A DNA stretch of 64,000 nucleotides from Siphonodentalium dalli (lineage: Eukaryota; Mollusca; Scaphopoda; Gadilida; Siphonodentaliidae): positions 51,331,949-51,395,948 of the forward strand of contig CP136065.1 of NCBI GenBank assembly GCA_032622095.1. The letters are read 5' to 3'. The position numbers and the translations under genes were made by a program. The notes below the pieces were generated by a model. It ran no database searches. It was not told where the DNA came from and saw nothing but the letters and a program-made list of their open reading frames with translations. Positions 50,069 to 60,539 of this stretch are shown here, in pieces (positions within the stretch are counted from its first letter, which is position 1; each line of letters opens with the position of its first letter).

Positions 50069-51212
50069 AGATTGGTTGCTGCTAAGGATCGGTGACAATT
50101 TCAATTACGTCTCTGCACAGCTTGAGCTATTCGACACAGGGATGAAGTATTGGTCAGTAATTTTGAAGGAATGAACTGGCGTGATATTTAAATGACAGCA
50201 CATGAAAGTGCTTTTGGTTGTGCGGACATCTGTCAATCATGCAGTCTTGATAAATTTAATCTACTGTATCTATACTCGGTGACATGATGGCAGGGAGCAG
50301 GGTCTCGCCTGTCAATGGCACCCAAATTTTCTGAAGCTGGAAATTCAAGGGTTATATTCATGAAAGCCAGGAAATTTTAAGTATAAAATTAGAAATTTAA
50401 TAACATTTTTGTGGTTTTCAAGCTGATATATGAACATATATCATATTTTTTCTGAGGCAATTTTGTCTAAAAATGTTCATAAGGGAGGAGAAATTTTACT
50501 TTTATTTTGAGGATGGTAGGGCAATACAAGTCCACTAGGGTCTCCCTCCCTCATCAAAGTTTCTACATATAAATGCCTGAGAACAGATATTTTAATGGCA
50601 TTATTTGATATAAAAAATGTTTAAGGTAATATTCAGCTTCTGACCAAAACAAAAACTCAACTTGATGCTGATTGAAACTAGAAAATCAGAATATATTAAT
50701 AATTCCCCAGTTGCACATCTTGGTGTGGCAATTGTAATGCAACCCTTTGATTCTCCCGTTTTCATTGCATTGGTCCATCCTTCATTTGCAGCTAACAAGT
50801 TCAACAAGCAGGCTTAGGCTGTTTGTTTAACTTATTTGCTGAACATCGCTACAAATGAATTGATGGGGATCAAGTAACTACTCTGACTGGTCCCCCAGTG
50901 GACTATAAACATCGCCGATTATCTGCATTGGTTGTCATTATTATAGACCATCATATGGACCATCTGCCATTTTGGATTTCCAGGCAGAATTCTGCCCAGG
51001 ACCAATATAGAAAGGTTATATTTGGATCGATGACTTAAAATGACGTCGTCTCCTCCATTATGGAGGATGGTTCGTACTGGTCTGTGATGTGTGGGGACGT
51101 TAAGAGACAGTGGCGTAGTGCATAACCCATTGGTCAGGGACTAATCAAGTAATTACTCATCAGTGACTATTCAGAGTACTCATTCTTCAATGGGTTAAAT
51201 TTATCTAGACTG
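50069..51212 (+). other. USP22 3' UTR and downstream sequence
   Basis: I find no convincing AATAAA in the first kilobase, so the 3' end is not placed; AATAAA at 54688-54693 is too distant to assign. A family D-like fragment lies at about 50795-50880. Confidence 0.4.
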
Positions 51213-51220
51213 CTCTTGTC

Positions 51221-51644
51221 CAAGCCTTCAAATAGCGTGTCTGATATTTGCAGAATGAGGTCTCCAGAGGGTGAATTTATTTATGCTACCCCGTGTGGTG
51301 GGCTAGCATCACCAAATTCACCCTCTGGGGACCTCATTCTGCTTATGCCTCAACTACTATGGGAGACTTAGGATCAGATTGAAGTTCCCCAGTTGAAGTT
51401 GGTGATGTTCACCCATTAGTCACCTCGACTATGCATTTTATCTTCTCCAAATTAGGGGAAATAGAAACTGAACAGAAGTGAGAAAGTAACTAAAACAATG
51501 TTAATTTTAACTTCCCAAAAGATGAGGCCAAAGCAGACTGAGGTCCCCAGAAGGTGACTTTAGTGATGCTGGCCTGCTGTGCGGAGTAGCGTCACCACAT
51601 TCACCCTCATTCTGCAAATAACAGACACACTCGTTCAAGGCATG
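51221..51644. mobile_element. hAT-type MITE family F, long form, 424 bp
   Basis: CAAGCCTTCAAATAG to GTTCAAGGCATG, two hairpins and complete middle (inverted relative to the 3646 copy). Flanks CTCTTGTC and CTCGTGTT agree at 6 of 8. Confidence 0.84.
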
Positions 51645-52009
51645 CTCGTGTTCAGATCATGAATATAATTATTCAGATTTTTTTTATAGTGCTTTTTGTG
51701 TTTTGTACTATGAGAGATATCAGTCTGCTGTGTTAGAACCTCGCACATGGAATGTATTAGAGAGATTTTCAAAATAATGATCAGCTATCAGAAGGATAAA
51801 AGGCATCAGTGCAGCTAAATCAGTAGTGCATAGAGGATGTCAGGGCTCATATTCACCAACTGGAATTATTTTATAAACTGGGTAGTTTATTTGGTAGCAG
51901 CTGAATACACAAGGTACCTTCGCTATGACCCAAGGACAAAGCATTATGTGCCGAGTCTAATTTATAATTTCATAAAATGCCTAAATGTATATTGAAGTAT
52001 ACGTTATCA
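51645..52009 (+). other. Intergenic sequence, nothing recognised
   Basis: Unique A+T-rich stretch. Confidence 0.4.
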
Positions 52010-52745
52010 TGTACTATTCACCCTTTTGATATGTTTTGCTCATCCGTGCATGTGCGTGTCTATCCGTCCATCAACATTTTCCTTTGGCTCATCCTACAGA
52101 TCACATTTCTCGTCCAATCATCACCAAATTTATATGGATCCTCTAGATGGGAGCCATCAATTTTTTCAAATTTGAATCCGTCGGCACACCCTGCAGCCCG
52201 CATTTATTGGAGAAATGTTTTGAAAAATTACAGGCATGTTTAGGATCTCCTCTGGATGGGAGCTATCAAATTTTTGGCTATTTTCAATGAAAAACATGGC
52301 CGCCGGCAGCCATCTTTGCATGACTAAATCCTTTGGCAAACCCTACAGACCACATCCATCATCTAGTCGGCCCCAAACTACATATGGATCTTCGGGGTGA
52401 CCTGTAGATGAGAGCCATCGATTATTTCCCAAATTCGTTAAAAAAACATGGCCGGTGGCAGCCATCTTGGATTTTACTTTTTGCATGACTAAATCCTTTG
52501 GCACACCCTACAGCCTTTATCCGATCGTCATCAAACTTTTGGATCTTCGGGGTGACCTTTAGATAGGAGCCATCGATTATTTCTGAAGTTCGTTAAAAAA
52601 TATGGCCTCCAGCAGCCATCTTCGATTTCAAATTTGATTCCATCAGCACACCCTCATGCCCACATATATCTTAAGTAATTTTTGTAAATTTACAGGCATG
52701 ATTAGGATCACCTAGATGAGAGTTATCAAATTTGTACCCATGAAA
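52010..52745 (+). repeat. Relative of the 9.2-kb array element
   Basis: CATCAACATTTTCCTTTGGC then four diverged units with ACATGGCCG(C/G)CGGCAGCC, GATGGGAGC(T/C)ATCAA and TGCATGACTAAATCC. An orphan tail of the family (CAGTGTCATTGACACTTTCA) is found at 53690-53709. Confidence 0.65.
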
Positions 52746-53211
52746 ATGTTCCGTTGTGTTGTGGAAGGCATAGATAAAATTATTGGCACAATCAAGAATC
52801 GCATTCAAATCACACCAAATTTTATTTTAATCAGCCCATTCTACCCGCTGTCAGTTCAAAATCAAGCTAATCCACGTTACTTCATGATTGGGAAATGATC
52901 AGACAGACAACGTGTACATAAAATAATTGTTCTTGCAAAGTTATGAATATTTTTCAATCCAGTTAGTATTTTCTCCATACCTATATATGGTGATACATAC
53001 CAAATAAGGAATATTACTATGAGTTGTATATGAGTTATAAGTTGTAGACGCACCAAATTAGGGGTTTTATATTGTGACTCTGCTTATAAAACAAGCCACT
53101 GCTCTTTTTGTGAGAAACTAAACAACAGGCGACCTGTATTTTCTCGGACACAAAGAGTGCTTTGTGAATAATATCGCATTCATATCATCATGCCATACTA
53201 TTATTATATTC
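52746..53211 (+). other. Intergenic sequence, nothing recognised
   Basis: Unique stretch. Confidence 0.4.
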
Positions 53212-53611
53212 TTAACCCTTTACCCAACAAAACGGCCAAAACCGGCCAAATAAAGCTTCAACAGCCTAAAATATCTTCGGTCTGTCTCAATAGAACCATA
53301 CAAATATGGATATCATTGGAACCGGCTCCTTGACCACATTGTGATAGTTACAGTTATGCCCTGTGCCAATGTATTCTCTTATATATGCGAGTCGACCATA
53401 GGTCGCCTCGCATATATAAGAGAATGCATTGGCTTAAAAAAAATCTTTTTTTAACACTTTTTACCATTTTTTCTTACATTCTTAAACAATTTTATAATTT
53501 TTAATGTGTTAAGCCAATGCATTCTCTTATATATGCGAGGCGACCTATGGTCGACTCGCATATATAAGAGAATGCATTGGCACAGGGCCCTTCTGTTGGG
53601 TAAAGGGTTAA
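53212..53611. mobile_element. TTAA-type MITE family A, complete, two hairpins
   Basis: 400 bp, TTAACCCTTTACCCAACA to TGTTGGGTAAAGGGTTAA. Hairpins 53365-53433 and 53513-53581. Best intact reference for the interrupted copy at 27513. Confidence 0.92.
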
Positions 53612-54099
53612 GGAAATTATCATAATTTGATAATGTTATTCTAAATTGTAACCTTTAAGGCCTCCCCAATTTGAACAACAGTGTCATTGACACTTTCATT
53701 TACACATAGTGGTACAGAGACTCAAACTTAATCTTTCTGCGGAATGAGTTTCCTTTCATCAGTGGTGTATTTTGCTCCTCGACCTCCCTCACACTGCTGA
53801 TGATTGAAATGAATCCAACATGTGCTGCTGCTTTGCGTATGTTTTTATGTAACCAGCGATCAACACTAGTAAAATCCTCTTGATTGATAATCCTATACAG
53901 CCATTATAGCAGCGATATCTCTCTGATCGACTACCACGGATAGCTTCGTGTTGAGCCACGCCCGGTATAAACTACCTGGACTATATATAAACCCAGTTGG
54001 TGAATACAAGCTCTATTGTTTTTGAGCGGAAACTGAAAACTTTATCAGGAGTGATAATTATATAATATCTAATTATAATTACACCACACGAAGTCAATG
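53612..54099 (+). other. Intergenic, with orphan element tail
   Basis: AACAGTGTCATTGACACTTT at 53688-53707 is the terminal hairpin of the 9.2-kb element family. The rest is unrecognised. Confidence 0.45.
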
Positions 54100-54190
54100 T
54101 TTCGGTTCTCTTATATATGTGAGTCTCCCATAGGGAGCCTCGTATATATAAGAGAATGCACTGGCTTACAAGGTCAAGGTAAATATTGTT
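54100..54190. mobile_element. Solitary hairpin, family B fragment
   Basis: TTCTCTTATATATGTGAGTC with its partner, followed by GGCTTACAAGGTCAAGGTAA from the family B spacer. Neither TTAA end is present. Confidence 0.7.
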
Positions 54191-54214
54191 AGCTTTTCTT
54201 TTTCTTGAAAGTGC

Positions 54215-54432
54215 TACAGTAACGCCCTAAGTAATCGACCTCTTAACCACAGCAGAATAATGTGTAACTTTTCAGGATTTAGTCGGAAATATGGCTTGTT
54301 GACATTCATCGGAAAGCTCTCCCCGAGAGCTTTCCGATGAATGGCAACAAGCCATATTTCCGACTAAATCCTGAAAAGTTACCCATAATTCTGCTGTGGT
54401 TAAGAGGTCGATTACTTAAGGCGTTACTGTAC
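54215..54432. mobile_element. Pogo/mariner-like MITE family E, 218-bp complete palindrome
   Basis: TACAGTAACGCCCTAAGTAA to TTACTTAAGGCGTTACTGTA. Centre at GAAAGCTCTCCCCGAGAGCT. TA flanks and CAGT tips. Confidence 0.9.
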
Positions 54433-55249
54433 CTTGAGCACTCTTGCATCATAAATTTGTAACAAGAAATGTAGGAATGGTCAGCTAATAATGTCGAGAA
54501 ACAGGCTGTTGGACAAGTCATGTGCGATATCTTCTTACATTGATGTCACATAACGAGCATACACCTCATTTTATACATACTGCAGGTCGGGTTTGGACAA
54601 ATGTTATTTTTGCTTTTATTTAATATTGTTTACAGTACTTAAAGTCACATGGTGGGTTCAAGCCATATAATGTTATTCTGTATTTGCAATAAAGATGTGA
54701 AGTCTATACTTCGCCTATATATAAAGCAGAGTATTGTTGTGTGAGAAAATGTGTTATTGATTTATGGAAATTTCTTGCCTTATCATACAACACAGGTCCC
54801 ACGTTTAAAAAATTTAAATACTATACGAGTGAGATAGACAATGATATTAATAAATGATATAAAAACAAACATTTAATCTCTGCATAACATGTCATTAATC
54901 CATTTTATAGAGTAAATATCAGACTTACCTAACACGATTTTATGTTTACAGGCAATTCAACATTTCATACACCTGAAAACTCAAAATTATACAAAAAGTT
55001 GTCAAATATTCCAGATATTGACAGCGGACATTGAAATCTCACCGGAGGTATTTTTTGGTGTTCCCTCTTCCCAATTATGTATGGATTTAATTATAGCTTT
55101 CTTGAAACCCACCATGTGCATTTATTGATTCGTCTTGTCGTCGATGTTTGTATAAATTTACTCTGGTATTTAAGTAAGCATGATGTGTAGTTGTGATGCT
55201 GCTGGGAAATGGACAAAGTCTCAAGAGATTTATTTGCATTTATCAAAAG
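54433..55249 (+). other. Intergenic sequence, nothing recognised
   Basis: No repeat identified. AATAAA at 54688-54693 without supporting context. Confidence 0.4.
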
Positions 55250-55530
55250 CTTAAAGTGATATGGAATACTCCTCTGCCTGTGGTGATCAGAATAAAGTAG
55301 TTATTTTCTAATGTTCTACCCAAATTTGTAGAACATAGCATCACTCTTATATAGGAATTATATGCAGAAACTCGATTGGCGAAATCATTGAAGTTTGTTT
55401 TGTTGTCCCGAATTAAGGAATAGATATTTACAATTATGCATAGTTGAGATAGCTGAATTTGGACGATCTGCGTTCTGTCGGACATTCTGTCAGTGGGCCA
55501 GGATACTCAATTATCAGTTTGATTCACTGA
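55250..55530 (+). repeat. Dispersed repeat family H, copy 3
   Basis: AAAGTGATATGGAATACTCC, AAAGTAGTTATTTTC, TAGATATTTACAATTATGCA. Diverged and shorter than the 34650 copy. Confidence 0.55.
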
Positions 55531-55775
55531 AGCATTCAGAAATAAGTGCACAGTAAGTCAACCCTATCAATGCACCTAAGTATTATGACAGGAATGAATT
55601 GAAAATACTTAATGTCTGTTAGGTTACCTAACTTAGGTAGAATGTCATATGAATTTTAATTAAGCAAATTTTATTTTTGTCACTGAGGTCTTTGATGCAC
55701 TTTCTGAAAACAAACTTGGAAATACTCATCATAACTTTGGCTTGAATATCTAGGAGATAGAATTACCCTGTTTTG

Positions 55776-55975
55776 TTGGATATTTGGGATTCGAGCATCG
55801 CAACAGTTTGTGAATGAGCCGGCTTGCAGATGAGTTCACAAACTCTTTTCGTGCTTGAATCCTGAATATCCAATGAAACAGGGTATTTATATTTTCATTG
55901 TAATTCAATCCATCAAACAAAATTTAAAAGAAACTCTTGAAAAGCATTATATGTTTGAGATGAGATTTCCTCTTT
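55776..55975 (+). repeat. Dispersed repeat family I, copy 2
   Basis: GTTGGATATTTGGGATTCGA, CAGTTTGTGAATGAGCC with GAGTTCACAAACTC, ATCCAATGAAACAGGGTA. Inverted partners in the middle. Confidence 0.55.
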
Positions 55976-56027
55976 TCTGTGATTTAAAAAGTGAATGTTG
56001 CATCAGAATAACACCGGATAGGATCGA

Positions 56028-56292
56028 TTAACCCTTTACCCAACAGAAGGGCCCTGTGCCAATGCATTCTCTTATATATGCGAGTCGACCATAGGTCGCC
56101 TCGCATATATAAGAGAATGCATTGGCTTAACACATTAAAAATTATATAAAATTGTTAAAGAATGTAAGAAAAAATGGTAAAAAGTGTTAAAAAAAGTTTT
56201 TTTTTAGGCCAATGCATTCTCTTATATATGCGAGGCGACCTATGGTCGACTCGCATATATAAGAGAATGCATTGGCACAGGGCTAACTGTAA
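56028..56292. mobile_element. TTAA-type MITE family A, right shoulder lost
   Basis: TTAACCCTTTACCCAACA at the left; hairpins 56058-56126 and 56208-56276; breaks off at GGGCTAACTGTAA. Confidence 0.86.
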
Positions 56293-56507
56293 TAATAAAT
56301 TGCTAGATTTACATCCCAACTTTTTCAGAAAACTGGGGCGGGAGGGCGAATTTTATTTTTTATATTTTATTCTTCCTAACATAAATGGTCATGGAGAGTT
56401 ATAGATATTGAAGCAGTATCCTATCTTATATAATACAAGGTGGTTTAGATTGTCCTTATTTGATCAAAATAGACTGATAAATGGATCATTGAAATGTAAT
56501 TTGATGA
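56293..56507 (+). other. Intergenic sequence, nothing recognised
   Basis: Unique stretch. Confidence 0.35.
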
Positions 56508-56769
56508 TTAACCCTTCCATGACGGGAGCTTCCTGATTTTTTCGAAAACCCTGTGCCAATGCATTCTCTTATATATGCGAGTCGCCCATAGGGCGCCTTG
56601 CATATATAAGAGAATGCATTGGCCTAACAATATTTACCTTGATCTTGTAAGCCAGTGCATTCTCTTATATATGCGAGGCTCCCTTTGGGAGACTCGCATA
56701 TATAAGAGAATGCACTGGCACAGGGATTTTAATGCTGCACCAGCATAGCTCCCATCATGAAAGAGTTAA
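56508..56769. mobile_element. TTAA-type MITE family B, complete, two hairpins
   Basis: TTAACCCTTCCATGACGGGA to CCCATCATGAAAGAGTTAA. Hairpins 56555-56623 and 56651-56719, the best-paired of family B. The hairpin loops read GCCCATAGGGC and CCCTTTGGGA instead of the family A loop. Confidence 0.9.
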
Positions 56770-57184
56770 GGCATGAGAACCAAATTTGCATAAAAGATAT
56801 GCAAATAAAAAAAATTGAGGAGGGGACTAAAAATAGGGTCGGGAGGGGATGTAAATCAAGCAATATTTTTATATATTGGCCTTACATTCCGAACAGCAAC
56901 AGAACAACTTCCTACAGAAAATAACTTTTTGGTTGACTCGATTACATGACTCCTTTCAGCATGGTGGTGTATTTTATGCACGTTGTCAATCAAAATTTTT
57001 CCTCCAGTCATCAGTTGATGCTGTTGAAACGAAATTTAAATCAGAATGCATGTTTCAGCAACATATTCAACTTGAATTACATTCTAATTTAGAACTGCAT
57101 CTAGCTAACATCCAATGCTATTTTTGTTTTTTATTAAAAAAATTCTGATTCCACTCCCTAAATACATGTAATAAGTGAAATGAT
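56770..57184 (+). other. Intergenic sequence, nothing recognised
   Basis: A 90-codon open frame at 56876-57148 has no family features. Confidence 0.35.
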
Positions 57185-57240
57185 TATACTGATGTGGAAC
57201 CCTGCACTAGGGTTTTCAGAAGGGAATAGTGGATAACCCT

Positions 57241-57439
57241 CAGGGGCCTGTCGTTAAGAAAATGAGTAATAACATATAAATAAACAAAATCAGAATAAAA
57301 AACAAGATCGCCACTTTAACAAACGCATCGCTATTGATATAGTACTTTAGTATGTATGTTAAAGTGGCACACTCGTTTTTTTATTTTTATTCTTTTTTTT
57401 ATTTATAGTTTTACTCAATTTCTTAATGAAAAGCCCCTG
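57241..57439. mobile_element. Inverted-repeat element with CAGGGGC ends
   Basis: CAGGGGCCTGTCGTTAAGAA to TTCTTAATGAAAAGCCCCTG. Inner arms CGCCACTTTAAC / GTTAAAGTGGC. Flanks GTGGATAACCCT and TTGGATAACCTT match at 10 of 12, a possible duplication longer than the hAT 8 bp. Confidence 0.75.
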
Positions 57440-57756
57440 TTGGATAACCTTACTAGTATTCAAAGTAGTAATTTTCATAAATTCCATATAAAAATAGGCA
57501 TAATTTTTTAAGAATGATGGATGTGCAATGACTCTTTATTGGCGGAATGATTGCCGTATGTTTCTCGCCATTAATTTGTCTCGCCATTAATTTGTCTCGA
57601 ATAAAGAACTAAATATTTACATTTGTGCATAGTTCGTGCATTGTGTTCTCTGAAATGGTAATGTTGATGTCGTTGGAATTTTCTACAAACTTAGTTTATT
57701 GCTACATTGTCCCAGTGGAGATAGAGTCTGGGTACTATCTTATCAGTTTTATTTAT

Positions 57757-57971
57757 TTAACCCTTTCAGTGCCAAGTCCGAGTTTTGTATCAACCCATAT
57801 TTCCTTGATCATTTTTCAAATTTATTGATTATAATAATGTGATACATTGATGGAAAGAGCTCTAAGAGCTCTTTCCATCAATGTATCACATTATTATAAT
57901 CAATAAATTTGAAAAATGATCAAGGAAATATGGGTTGTTACAAAAATTGGACTTGGCACTGAAAGGGTTAA
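57757..57971. mobile_element. TTAA-type MITE family C, 215-bp palindrome
   Basis: TTAACCCTTTCAGTGCCAAG to TTGGCACTGAAAGGGTTAA. Centre AGAGCTCTAAGAGCTCT, slightly shorter than the 36006 copy. Inserted into family H. Confidence 0.92.
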
Positions 57972-58339
57972 ACAAGCCCATAATGTGTATTTAACAATAG
58001 GAGATATTTAACATTTTCCAGCAGCAGTTTTGTATGATTGTTTGTACTGGTAGTTTTTTTGTATATTGTAAGTTTGTCATTATGCCAAACTATTTATGAA
58101 GAAAGCTTGATATGTGCTTGACATCTGTTAAAAACAATGACTTGTGTTAAATTAACAAGTTGTTATGTAATGGATGACTGACAATCAGTCAAACTGATTA
58201 CGAACATTTCTGTCATTGAAACCTAGTCTTGAATTACAGCCATTGGACTCTTGTCCTGGCAATAGGAGTGGAAGTAATTTTTCTATAATAGAATTTGATT
58301 TACAGAATTCTTGAGTGGCAGCTTGCAATGGTAGAATAT

Positions 58340-58535
58340 TATCCCTTATTATAATATGGATTCAGTTATAGACAGTCAGACGAAAAGATAATACGGGTGC
58401 AGAAATATTCATATACATTGTTGGGAAATGTTCAGATAATAAGTTCAACATGTTGAACCTATGTTGAACTTATTATCTGAACATTTCTTAAGGGAACTAC
58501 TTGTCAATGAGTATTTAGTAAAGAAAGTGATAAAT
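58340..58535. mobile_element. TTAA-type MITE family D, partial
   Basis: AGTTATAGACAGTCAGACG, then GAAATGTTCAGATAATAAG / CTTATTATCTGAACATTTC as an inverted pair and GTCAATGAGTATTTAGTA. Left TTAA end lost. Confidence 0.65.
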
Positions 58536-58784
58536 GAACATCCGTTTCATTGTGGTAATGGGATTTTTAATGCAAAAAACAATTCAGCAAACTTCAATAT
58601 CCTTGATTGCACACTGCCAAATGTATTTTGAATCGTGCAATCTCTACGGGTTGTGAAAAACCGATCATCTCCGGTGATTTCCTGGAATTTGTGCTGCCGC
58701 ATCAAATTTCCTAAGATAATATGTTGAGAATATAACAGCATATCACCAAGATGGTCTTAAATTTTACCTCACAGACGACTATTA

Positions 58785-59025
58785 TTAAACCTTTCTATAC
58801 TAAATACTTATTGATGAATAGTTCCCCCGACATCGTTTGTTGAACTTATTATCTGAACATTTCCAATCTGTGAATATGAATCCATCTGCAATTTTATTTT
58901 TTATTTGTATGTCTGTCGTCGGCTTCATTTTTTTTCTGGACATACCCTCTAAATGAATGATAGACTATTCCAATATATACTTTTATAACTGAATGGGAGA
59001 ATCCATTTAGTGTTGAAAGGGTTAA
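58785..59025. mobile_element. TTAA-type MITE family D
   Basis: TTAAACCTTTCTATACTAAA to TTTAGTGTTGAAAGGGTTAA, 241 bp, with GAACTTATTATCTGAACATT inside. Confidence 0.78.
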
Positions 59026-59374
59026 CCTCTGACTGATCTCTGAGATTGTGTCATGTCATCTGTGAAATCTTTCTATATTGCTTGTAGAATTTGTAATGGA
59101 CATGATTTGGTTCCAGGGTGATAAGTGCTCCATACATTAAAACTAATTACTATCACATGGGTGTAATAAATGAATCAATTATTATTAATTTAATAGATAA
59201 GTTCTTGGAAATGTTCAACTGAAGCTGCTACCCAAGATCTTCTGTTGTCATTGCTAGATATAGTAGTGTGCTTGTAATTTTGATGAATATTGTTGATCAA
59301 TTCTGTACAAATTCCCAGAATTAAATTCGGTGCTCACATTGATTTTATGTCTTTTCTTTCACTCCACTGCTTTT
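59026..59374 (+). other. Intergenic sequence, nothing recognised
   Basis: Unique stretch. Confidence 0.35.
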
Positions 59375-59530
59375 GTTGTCCCTTGAAAAAAAACTTATGT
59401 GACTATAGAAATGATCATGTCTGAAATGTTTGCTGTCCGGATGATAACTTGTATAATATTTGACAGAATTCTATAACATTTGGTGTTCATGTATGGCCTA
59501 CATAGGATAAAGTCACTGTATTGTACGCCC
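59375..59530 (+). repeat. Composite repeat remnant
   Basis: TTGTCCCTTGAAAAAA, GACTATAGAAATG, CCGGATGATAACTTG and a tail-like GTACGCCCTTTTTTAG. Units mostly lost. Confidence 0.5.
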
Positions 59531-59534
59531 TTTT

Positions 59535-59966
59535 TTAGATCAGCTTGACAAAGACAAGTTTGAGCTATTGCCATGGGTTGGCGTGTACCATCCGTCTGTC
59601 AGGGGCGTCCGTCCATCAATAATTTCCGTTAGCACACCCTACAGGTCACATCTTTCATCTGATCGTAACCAAACTTCATACGGATCTTTGGGGTGAGCTC
59701 TAGATGGGAGCCATCGAATTGTTTCCGTAGTTTGTTAAAAAAACATGGCCACCAGCAGCCATCTTGGATTTCAATCCATCGGCACACCCTGCAGCACGCA
59801 TTTATTGGAGAATTGTTTTGAAAATATACATGCATGTTTATAATTGCTTCTAGATGGGAGCCATCAAATTTGAACAATTTTCAAGAAAAATATGGCCATT
59901 GGTCGCCATCTTGGATTTTAGCTCCAAGTTGAGCTACAGTGTCATTGACACTTTCATTGATATTGA
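59535..59966 (+). repeat. Compact copy of the 9.2-kb element family with both ends
   Basis: Head ATCAGCTTGACAAAGACAAG...TTGAGCTATTGCC, GTCCGTCCATCAATAATTTC, two to three units with CATGGCCACCAGCAGCCATC, then the tail AAGTTGAGCTACAGTGTCAT and TGACACTTTCATT. About 430 bp, so it shows the element without the large array. Confidence 0.8.
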
Positions 59967-60018
59967 ATTTGCTGATGATTATATCTAATTAACATATAAT
60001 TTGAATCCTGAATAACAT

Positions 60019-60281
60019 TTAACCCTTTCATGACTGGAGCTTCCTGAAATTTTACAAAAACCCTGTGCCAATGCATTCTCTTATATATGCGAGTCTCCCA
60101 TAGGTCGCCTCGCATATATGATAAATTGAGAATACATTGTCCTAACAGTATTTACCTTGACATTATCTGCCAGTGCATTCTCTTATATATGCGAGGGTCC
60201 CTATGGCAGACTTGCATAATTATATAAGAATGCACTTGGATAGGATCTTTAATGCTGCAGCTCCCGTCATGAAAGGGTTAA
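60019..60281. mobile_element. TTAA-type MITE family B, two hairpins
   Basis: TTAACCCTTTCATGACTGGA to CCGTCATGAAAGGGTTAA. Hairpins 60067-60141 and 60169-60240, both with small insertions. Confidence 0.84.
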
Positions 60282-60539
60282 GAAGGGGGTATGAATCATG
60301 AGTACTGCCTGAATATCCTGCATTCTGAAAAGTTGGGGGGTATAGTGTTAATACTGTCAGTGATTACTGATCGTGATTACAATGGTTGTATTTAGGCATC
60401 TGCCCATAACGTATTCTGTTGTGGGACTTCAGGTAATGTGGCATGCATTACATTTGCATAACAAATATGAGCTCTGATGGAATTCACACCAGGGAGCCTG
60501 TCTGAGGACAATATACCACATGTGGCGACAAGCTGACTT
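60282..60539 (+). other. Intergenic sequence, nothing recognised
   Basis: Unique stretch. Confidence 0.35.

Larger units (their letters stand above)
57185..58000 (+). repeat. Dispersed repeat family H, copy 4, interrupted twice
   Basis: Family H words appear in order, with the elements at 57241-57439 and 57757-57971 lying between them: AAAGTAGTAATTTTCATAAA, AAATATTTACATTTGTGCAT, TACTATCTTATCAGTTTTAT, then ACAAGCCCATAATGTGTA after the second insert. Confidence 0.65.

Noticed and set aside
54688-54693. AATAAA as the USP22 polyadenylation signal
   Set aside because: It is 4.6 kb after the stop with several MITEs between; without transcript data it cannot be assigned.
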